The notes under the pieces are model-generated. The model had not been told where the DNA came from and searched no databases. It was given only the letters and a program-made list of their open reading frames with translations. A stretch of DNA of 20,144 bases, taken from assembly GCA_009731375.1 (NCBI GenBank), contig BJOX01000132.1, positions 27,572 to 47,715 of the forward strand, given 5' to 3'. This document shows positions 14,823 to 20,144 of the stretch, in pieces (within the stretch, counting starts at the first letter, position 1; every line of letters begins with the position of its first letter). Source of the DNA: Paulinella micropora (lineage: Eukaryota > Cercozoa > Imbricatea > Euglyphida). The position numbers and the translations under genes are program-made.

Positions 14823-15550
14823 CAGCTAGAACAGCCACAAGACGAACCCGAACTTAGAGTTGAGGGGGAGTTAGACGAACATGAGGAGTTACAGGAAACC
14901 AAGAGCATTTATGGTTCAGATTTCGGTCTCCCATCAGAGTGACAGGTAGAACTAGCTGACAACAAGGATGATGGGCTAACACCCGTCATATCGTTAGAGG
15001 CGCAAAGCCCCGAAGCCGACCACCTAGTAGGAGGTACGTTGAGGGAGACGCGCCCAATAAGGGCTCAATTGGGAGCAAAGTGACAAAATCACAACAGCTA
15101 ACATAGTGAGAGGGAAATAAGAAGCTAAGATTAAGACACCAGTCACACAGCCACCTCCAGGAAAGAAGGCAGCCATTACAGCAGCTACAATTTGACAGGA
15201 GAGAGAGTTAGTGTGCCGGAAGTAGCTTTCGGAGAGGATTGGGCCAAGGAAGAATATGGAGACAATTGGCAGTCAGTAAACGAGAAGGAAAAGTCTTAGA
15301 ACTGTGCGAGAAGGGAGATAGACTTAAAGTCCGTAAACAGCCTAAGCCCAGTCATTTCGTAGCTTTCGGCGACGGTCAAGTAGAAAAGATGTTAGACAGC
15401 GAGATTCGAAAGTATAGGATAGATAGGATCAGACCAGTCGGAGAACTAGAGCACCCCGATATGTCCGCAGAAAGTATCGTAGAGGATCATACCACTGCGC
15501 TACTGTACCTGACACTGAAGGTACCCAAGGCAATCGTACACTACTAGTGG
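14823..15550 (+). pseudogene. element 2 integrase-RT linker (plus copy), many stops
   Basis: It continues the acidic linker of the inverted copy (QLEQPQDEPELRVEGELD, SLEAQSPEADH), with TGA at 14820 and 14940 and further stops near 15080-15110. A later open frame to 15547 encodes a basic segment and then LEHPDMSAESIVEDHTTALL and YLTLKVPKAIV, the segment just before the reverse transcriptase. A TAG at 15545 ends it. Part of this stretch (about 15040-15440) has no counterpart in the inverted copy because element 1 insertion and deletion removed it. Confidence 0.6.
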
Positions 15551-15559
15551 TAGACGAGG

Positions 15560-16164
15560 GCTTAACTGCAAAAGAGTTGAAGGCAGGGATGGATAAAGAG
15601 ATAGAAGTCCTTTAACACTTATACGTGGGTAAGCCCCAAGGAAGCCAAAGAGAAAGGAGTAAAAGTAGTGAGACTCACATGGGTACATAAGTTAAACTAG
15701 ACAAGAAGGGACGTAAGTTCATTAAGTCAAGGTTAGCTCTTAGGGGAGATATGCTAGAGCCAGGAGTTAGCTGCAACCCGGATCAGTTATTTGTACCTTG
15801 TGCCGCGCATCGCTCATTACTCTTTTTATCTAAGCTTGCAGCATGGCATGGACATAAGCTATACGGTATAGACTTCAAAAATGCTTATCTGAATGCACGC
15901 ATGCATGATCCTGTTTATGCTTATGCACCCGATGGGATAGACAGAGAGGAGCATGAGGGCATTATATGGAGAGTAGATGGAGCTTTGTATGGCGTGCCGC
16001 AAGCCGGTAGAAGATGGTATGAGATCTTAGCCCCTAAGTTAGAGGAATTAGGATTCAGGTTACAAGACTCAGATCTATGTATGTTCGTAGAAAAGGATAA
16101 GCCCATAAGAGACGCTATCATAGACATTTTGCATGTAGATGATCTTATTTCTCTCAGCTCCTAA
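15560..16164 (+). pseudogene. element 2 reverse transcriptase, palm region (plus copy)
   Basis: Before 15751 the translation is in pieces (DEGLTAKELKAGMDKEIE, then VKLDKKGRKFIKSRLALRG). From there one frame holds the catalytic core. YGIDFKNAYLNARM is motif A with its Asp, ALYGVPQAGRRWYE is motif B (usual LYGLKQAPRAWY), and ILHVDDLI is motif C, with His in place of the usual Tyr/Phe of YVDD. The frame stops at 16164 and resumes one frame over. The core motifs are intact, unlike the flanking sequence. Confidence 0.85.
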
Positions 16165-16694
16165 CGAACAAGCGTACAAACGTTTTGCTAGTAAACTTGA
16201 AAAGTTCTACCCTCTCAAACGATTGGGAGTGGCTAACGAGTTCAAAGGGATAGAAATAGTTCAGGAAGGAGGACGAATCTTATTGCATCAGAAGAAGTAT
16301 CAGAAGCAGATTAAAGGATGTAGGATATGCCGATGTTCGACCAGTCAGTACTCCTAGTGCTGAGCATGACCCCGAACCCATGGGAGAAACTAGCGCTCTT
16401 AGGAAACACTCGATACCCAGTTTAGTAGGGAAGCTTTTGTTTCTAACAAAGATGACACGCCCTGACGCAGATCAAGCACTTAATGCAGCTAGCGTTATGC
16501 AGACGGTAGACCCAGGACTTGCTTATGCTCTATTAGGAAGGATCTTTAGGTATTTGAAAGTTCATTTCGGGGTATCGCATTTCACGGGCCTAAGTCATCT
16601 CAAGAAGGAAGAACATACCCGCGAATTACTCTGTGGCCCGATGCATCTCATAAAGTCTGTAAAAAGACCGGAAAGTCACGCACAGGTTACGTAG
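16139..16694 (+). pseudogene. element 2 RT thumb/connection region (plus copy)
   Basis: Two frames cover it. 16139-16357 has FASKLEKFYPLKRLGVANEF, KGIEIVQEGGRILLHQKKY (usual FLGIEIxxxxGxIxLxQxxY). 16380-16694 has HSIPSLVGKLLFLTKMTRPD and YALLGRIFRYLKVHFGV (usual YxSxxGxLMYLxxxTRPD and IxRYLKGT). A frame change between them near 16320-16380 and another at about 16625 break the gene. These blocks are found at the same places in other copia pol proteins. Confidence 0.75.
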
Positions 16695-17096
16695 TGCTTT
16701 GGGGAGGAGACCCGGTAGCTTGGTTGTCAAAGCGACAGACAAGAATCGCGCTCAGCTCTAATGACGCTGAAATTTTCGCGGCAGCAGAATGTATACGGGA
16801 GGGATTTAAGCTATCCGGCATATCACGGAAGAATTAGAAATAGCACAGAAGGGACCGATAGAGCTTTATGAGGACAACGCTCAGACTATTTTAGCAGCTG
16901 AAAGGGTAATGTCAGGACCACGCACCAAACACTTACCCCTAGAACTTCATTTTATTCACCACGCACAGAAAGATAATGAGATTAAATTTGTGAAAGTAGG
17001 AACAAAGAAACAGATTGCAGACGTATTACAAGACATGTTCCAAAAGATCAGTTTGAATATCTCGTTAGTAAGTTTATGGTAAAACTTGATCCATAG
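16630..17096 (+). pseudogene. element 2 RNase H and pol C-terminus (plus copy)
   Basis: TLWPDASHKVCKKTGKSRTG gives the first catalytic Asp and the usual xxxKSTSGY block. SKRQTRIALSSNDAEIFAAA carries the catalytic Glu, with Asp where copia enzymes have the preceding Glu of TEAE. A TAG at about 16836 ends that frame. The next carries ELYEDNAQTILAAE (Asp of the CDNQSA motif), SGPRTKHLPLELHF and FVKVGTKKQIADVLQDMF. A final frame change near 17040 gives FEYLVSKF and a TAG at 17094. Two frameshifts in an otherwise recognisable domain. Confidence 0.75.
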
Positions 17097-17202
17097 TTTT
17101 ATTTCTCAAGTCTGTAAACTCACGTAAAATACGCAAATTTCCGCAGAGTCAACTAATGTTCTGTTGTGAGTTAAAAAAAAAAAAAAAGCCCTGCGGCACA
17201 AT
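17097..17202 (+). other. element 2 3' tail with 15 A, then junction
   Basis: 76 bases of unassigned sequence follow the pol stop, then 15 A (17173-17187), then GCCCTGCGGCACAAT leading into the direct repeat. There is no LTR match and no AATAAA near the A run. It may be the poly(A) of a retroposed transcript, or a chance A run in an LTR. Confidence 0.5.
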
Positions 17203-17382
17203 GATGCGCGAACGCCTCAAGTTGCCTAGCACAAACACCAGCAAGTGCATCTTGGAACCACACAGGCCCAACAAGACTCTGAACAACACAGCACAGCTTT
17301 CAGGAAAACAGACCACACCACTTGTCAGGAGAGCTAAAAGTTTGAAGATTCCGGTTGAGTGGTCGGATTTCACTAGGTCAGG
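17203..17382. repeat. direct repeat copy 1 flanking the F-box/LRR pseudogene
   Basis: This aligns with 19550-19747 from GATGCGCGAACGCCT to CACTAGGTCAGG. The two copies differ by a 21-base and a 3-base indel plus scattered substitutions. On the minus strand both encode a short similar peptide (SDHSTGIFK, then TSG, VCFPE, CAVLF), but substitutions are mostly non-synonymous and two frames are open, so coding is not demonstrated. It may be the 5' end of another truncated LRR gene copy. Confidence 0.75.
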
Positions 17383-17434
17383 GGACTAGTCGGAATTCAC
17401 TAGGTCAGTACTCGGAATTCACTAGGGCAAGACC
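17363..17434 (+). repeat. minisatellite, three units of TCGGAATTCACTAGG
   Basis: Units start at 17363 (TCGGATTTCACTAGGTCAGG), 17390 (TCGGAATTCACTAGGTCAG) and 17412 (TCGGAATTCACTAGGGCA), at spacings of 27 and 22 bases. The matching unit in the other direct repeat (19728) is single, so expansion happened in this copy. Confidence 0.8.
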
Positions 17435-17671
17435 ACTCATACTGAGCGGACATGAGGAAACTCCCCCTCAGTTCGGGCTTCCCGCACACTCGAGGTGTGT
17501 TGCCCTGGGTTACAAGGTAAATGTTGTTTTATTATTTATACGACATTCAAACAATGTAGCCGCTCGCTGCCCCTGCTGCCTTAGCTGCCTCTGCTGGTAC
17601 TGGTGCTGTCGCTGGCGGTGTCTCTGCTGCAGCTACAGAGATCAAGGTGCATGTTGAAAACGCGCCATCCA
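17435..17671. other. 3' flank of the F-box/LRR pseudogene
   Basis: No gene is recognised. A plus-strand Cys/Trp-rich frame here is not supported by any motif. It contains an AATAAA on the minus strand at 17533-17528. Confidence 0.5.
17528..17533 (-). promoter_or_regulatory. possible polyadenylation signal AATAAA
   Basis: Reads AATAAA on the minus strand within ATAAATAATAAAAC, about 140 bases past the LRR gene stop at 17672. That is a similar distance to the candidate signal of the 473-1933 gene. Confidence 0.35.
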
Positions 17672-19661
17672 TTAATCAAAATCACGCAATAACGTTAACT
17701 CAGGACGCGCAACGAATGGAGCCAGCCCAGCGCTTGTGACTTGGCGGCAACGATAAACACTGAGATACTGCAGAGGAAGCGCAGACCAGTGAGCCAGCCC
17801 CGCGTCCGTGATTGCCGAGCAATATTCCAGATTGAGGTGTGTGAGGGGAAGGGAAGACAAGTGAGCAAGCCCCGCGTCCGTGAGTGCACCTTTTGAGAAT
17901 GAGGTGCTTAAGGGGTAGCGCAGACAAGTGAGCCAGCCCCGCACCAGTGATTCCAAAGCAATAAGACAAATTGAGGTGTTGGAGGGGAAGGGAAGACAAG
18001 TGAGCCAGCCCCGCGTCCGTGACAGCCACGCACCCACTAAGGTTGAGGTGTTGGAGAGGCAGCGCAGACAAGTGAGCCAGCCCCGCGTCAGTGATTGCAA
18101 AGCAATTTGTCAGATGGAGGTGTTGGAGAGGACGAGAAGACAAGTGAACTATCCCCGCGTCCGTGACTGCCTTGCACTCACGGAGATCGAGGTGTTGGAG
18201 AGGCAGCCCAGACAAGTGAGCCAGCGCCGCGTCAGTGATTTGATAGCACTCATTGAGATCCAGGTGTTCGAGGGGGAGGGAAGACAAGTGAGCCAGCCCC
18301 GCGTCAGTGATTTGATAGCACTCATTGAGATCCAGGTGTTCGAGGGGGAGGGAAGACAAGTGAGCCAGCCCCGCGTCCGTGGTTGCCGAGCAATATTCCA
18401 GATGGAGGTGATGGAGTGGAAGGAAAGACAAGTGAGCAAGCCCCGCGTCCGTGACTGCCTCGTACCCACTGAGATAGAGGTCTTAAGAGGTAGCGCAGAC
18501 AAGTGAGCCAGCCCAGCGTCGGTGATTCTCAAGCAATAACACAAATTGAGGTGTTCGAGTGGAAGGAAAGACAAGTGAGCAAGCCCCGCGTCCGTGACTG
18601 CCTCGCACCCACTGAGATTGAGGTGCTTAAGGGGTAACGCAGACAAGTGAGCCAGCCCCGCGTCAGTGATTCCCAAGCAATAAGCCAAATTGAGGTGTTG
18701 GAGGGGAAGGGAACAAGTGAGGCAGCCCTGCGTCCGTGACAGCCTCGCACGCAAAGAGACTGAGGTGTTGGAGAGGCAGCGCGGACAAGTAGGCAAGCCT
18801 AGCATCCGTGAGTCGATGATTGTTGTCGTCGCGGTCACGCGCTACGATGCAGCTGCTTAGACTGAGGTGCTGAACACCAGTACTATCAAGCAGTTCGAGG
18901 ACAGAGTCTGACACGTTCAAGCGTCCCCGCCTGTCCCGAGGCAGGCAAACCCTGGAAAAGGAGACTTTGCTCTCCCTCCATACTTGCCTCAGTGCCAACA
19001 GAGGTTCCGCATGTTCGAATGAGCTCAAGTCAAGCACTGGCTCTCGTAATCCATTCCAGAACCGTGGATTTTTTGTTAGGTTTGCTAGGAACTTGCAGAC
19101 ACGCGCTAGAGGCGCCATCTTGATCCACCCGACGTAGTCCCGGATGCAACCCCACAGGTTAACTGGTATCAACAGCAGCCTGGCATCATTCTCAATACAA
19201 CTTGCAGGTTGCACGTCTGGACGCTTTCCTGGGAACCACTCCAGTAGAGACTGAGAAGAAGAGGGGGAAGAGGAGGAAGGGGAGGAAGAGGAGGAAGAGG
19301 AAGAGGAGGAACAGGAGGAGGAGGAGGAGGAGAGAGAGGAGGGATCGGAAGGCAAGAAGGAAGAGGTGGGAGAGAGGCCTGCCACTGGCAGCACAAGTTT
19401 AGTGGAGCTGCTAGCTAACGTAACCCCCAGCTTCCCAACAGCAGCTGTTTCTCTAAGACCAGGTTCTGTCCTTCTTGCCTCTCCTTCTTCTGCTTCTTCA
19501 GTTGCTTGTGCTTCACTTGCTTCGTTTGGTCCGGGATTCTTCTCTTGGTGATGCGCGAACGCCTGAAGTCGCCTGGCTCTATCTCTGCGGGCGCCTGCAC
19601 AAACACAGGCAACTGGATCTCGGAACCGCACAGGCCCAAGACTCCAAACAACACAGCACAT
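17672..19661 (-). pseudogene. F-box/leucine-rich-repeat protein gene, three frameshifts
   Basis: From the ATG at 19661 the frame encodes a charged N-terminus, a poly-Ser region (about residues 107-137), an F-box-like segment (about 163-203: LLIPVNLWGCIRDYV, LARVCKFLANL, FWNGL) and a leading LRR. It then reads into 16 LRR units of 24 residues with consensus TDAGLAHLSxLPLQHLNLxxC, the cysteine-containing LRR type found in FBXL proteins. The gene ends with TSAGLAPFVARPE and a TAA at 17672. F-box/LRR proteins normally recruit substrates to SCF ubiquitin ligases. The 72-base period is exact except for deletions of 2, 1 and 5 bases (near 18712, 18481 and 17890), each shifting the frame. No single frame therefore spans the gene and it is probably dead unless the indels are assembly errors. 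The true 5' start is uncertain, because a second frame starting at 19738 is open over the same DNA. Confidence 0.8.
17700..18830 (-). repeat. 72-base tandem repeat encoding LRR units
   Basis: The landmark GACAAGTGAG recurs at 17856, 17923, 17995, 18067, 18139, 18211, 18283, 18355, 18427, 18498, 18570, 18642, about 18712 and 18784. Spacings are 72 except 67, 71 and 70. More degenerate units lie on the C-terminal side. The units starting at 18211 and 18283 differ at a single base, far less than other pairs. Confidence 0.95.
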
Positions 19662-19747
19662 CTTTCAGGAAAACAGACCAAACCACTTGTAATGAGAGCA
19701 AAAACTTTGAAGATTCCGGTTGAGTGGTCGGAATTCACTAGGTCAGG
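19550..19747. repeat. direct repeat copy 2, overlapping the 5' end of the F-box/LRR gene
   Basis: Partner of 17203-17382 in the same orientation. It covers the first codons of the F-box/LRR frame and about 85 bases upstream, so it probably includes the promoter-proximal part of that gene. It has 21 extra bases relative to copy 1 (within GGCTCTATCTCTGCGGGCG). Confidence 0.75.
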
Positions 19748-20102
19748 TGAGCAACTCTAGGTCAGTAGTCTCATGTAAAAGACATGCTGCAGGCGTCGCT
19801 GACACTGTCTGTCGTACCACTACTAATGACATCGCTCAAGCTGTATCAAGAAGATCGCATAGCAGAAAGACTTCTCTGACGTCAAATGGGTTTACTAGTA
19901 ATTTTCCTTATATTTATCAATAAAGGCAGAGAGAAAGAGAGAGAGAGAATAAGAGAGACAGAAAAAGAGAGAACAGGACAGAGAGAGGTCCAGCGCCATA
20001 GCGTTGTTTCACGCCAAATGGTTCTATTTCTGACACTGCAGGGGAATGGCTCCTTCCCCGCCATTGCCGGTGGCACCCAGCCAAATAGTACATTGGTGCC
20101 CC

Positions 20103-20103
<1 letters not shown>
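19748..20103. other. upstream flank of the F-box/LRR gene, with a GA-rich tract
   Basis: No gene is recognised. 19925-19988 is a GA/GAGAA-rich simple tract. The right part (19990-20100) is mixed sequence ending in GGTGCCCCACC. A promoter for the minus-strand gene would lie here, but no specific element can be named. Confidence 0.45.

Positions 20104-20144
<41 letters not shown>
20104..20144 (+). repeat. terminal 41-base C run
   Basis: Uninterrupted C to the end of the window. It is probably a sequencing or assembly end artefact, like the G16 run beside the gap at 11406, although a real C tract cannot be excluded. Confidence 0.9.

Larger units (their letters stand above)
14337..17187 (+). mobile_element. 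element 2: copia-type retroelement, plus-strand copy, 5'-incomplete, ending in A15
   Basis: From the integrase Glu region at 14339 to the end of RNase H at 17096, all later pol domains follow in copia order on the plus strand. A 76-base tail and 15 A (17173-17187) end the element, after which the direct repeat of the LRR region begins. No LTR is recognised. Multiple TGA/TAA/TAG codons and frame changes make it a dead copy. A stretch of about 700 bases repeats the minus-strand copy in inverted orientation. Confidence 0.8.

Noticed and set aside
17928-18506. A 192-codon plus-strand frame with repeated RQVSQPRV
   Set aside because: It is the antisense of the LRR repeat; the 72-base period keeps it open automatically. 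The minus strand has the clear F-box/LRR signature.
19415-19738. A 107-codon minus-strand frame starting MNSDHSTG as a separate gene
   Set aside because: Its first part is repeated at 17203-17382 and may be a real upstream exon, but the changes between copies do not show protein-level conservation; kept as a repeat only.

Overview
This is eukaryotic repeat-rich DNA from a draft nuclear scaffold. It has three 10-N gaps (1278-1287, 11406-11415, 14327-14336) and a 41-base C run at its right end. I see no operons, ribosome binding sites or prokaryotic genes. Supporting this are tRNA-derived SINEs with (AAT)n tails, two families of Ty1/copia-type retroelements, an F-box/LRR gene, Ser/Gln-rich nuclear-type protein sequence and long polypyrimidine tracts. 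The host could be an alga or another protist; I cannot name the lineage from sequence alone.

Layout. 1-140 is a SINE fragment. 473-1933 (minus) is an unrecognised Ser/Thr/Gln-rich protein gene; its 5' exon structure is unresolved and it carries a gap. 2320-5424 is mostly simple sequence (two pyrimidine tracts, a purine tract, an A/AAC-rich stretch) with a tail-to-head array of three minus-strand SINEs at 3631-4364. 5596-5936 is a short-repeat region with seven copies of CGTGAAY/GTTCACG. 5938-17187 is a retroelement complex. A copia element (here element 1, 6221-12829, plus strand) with matching LTR segments sits inside a minus-strand copy of a second copia family (element 2: 12830-14326, and 5938-6219 on the other side). 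A second copy of element 2 lies head-to-head on the plus strand (14337-17187) and ends in 15 A. 17203-19747 holds a decayed minus-strand F-box/leucine-rich-repeat gene with a 72-base repeat period, flanked by two ~190-base direct repeats.

Condition of the genes. Both copia elements are broken by stops and frameshifts, but every pol domain (protease, integrase, reverse transcriptase, RNase H) can be traced. Element 1 is unusual: its Gag-side frame carries a duplicated zinc knuckle and, further on, a near-complete MYND zinc finger. The LRR gene has three indels that each break an otherwise perfect 72-base period. The only candidate for a working host gene is the one at 473-1933.

The strongest leads are the MYND finger fused to a copia Gag, the in-frame 156-base Gag duplication, the nested/inverted retroelement architecture, the SINE family and the unexplained CGTGAAC cluster.
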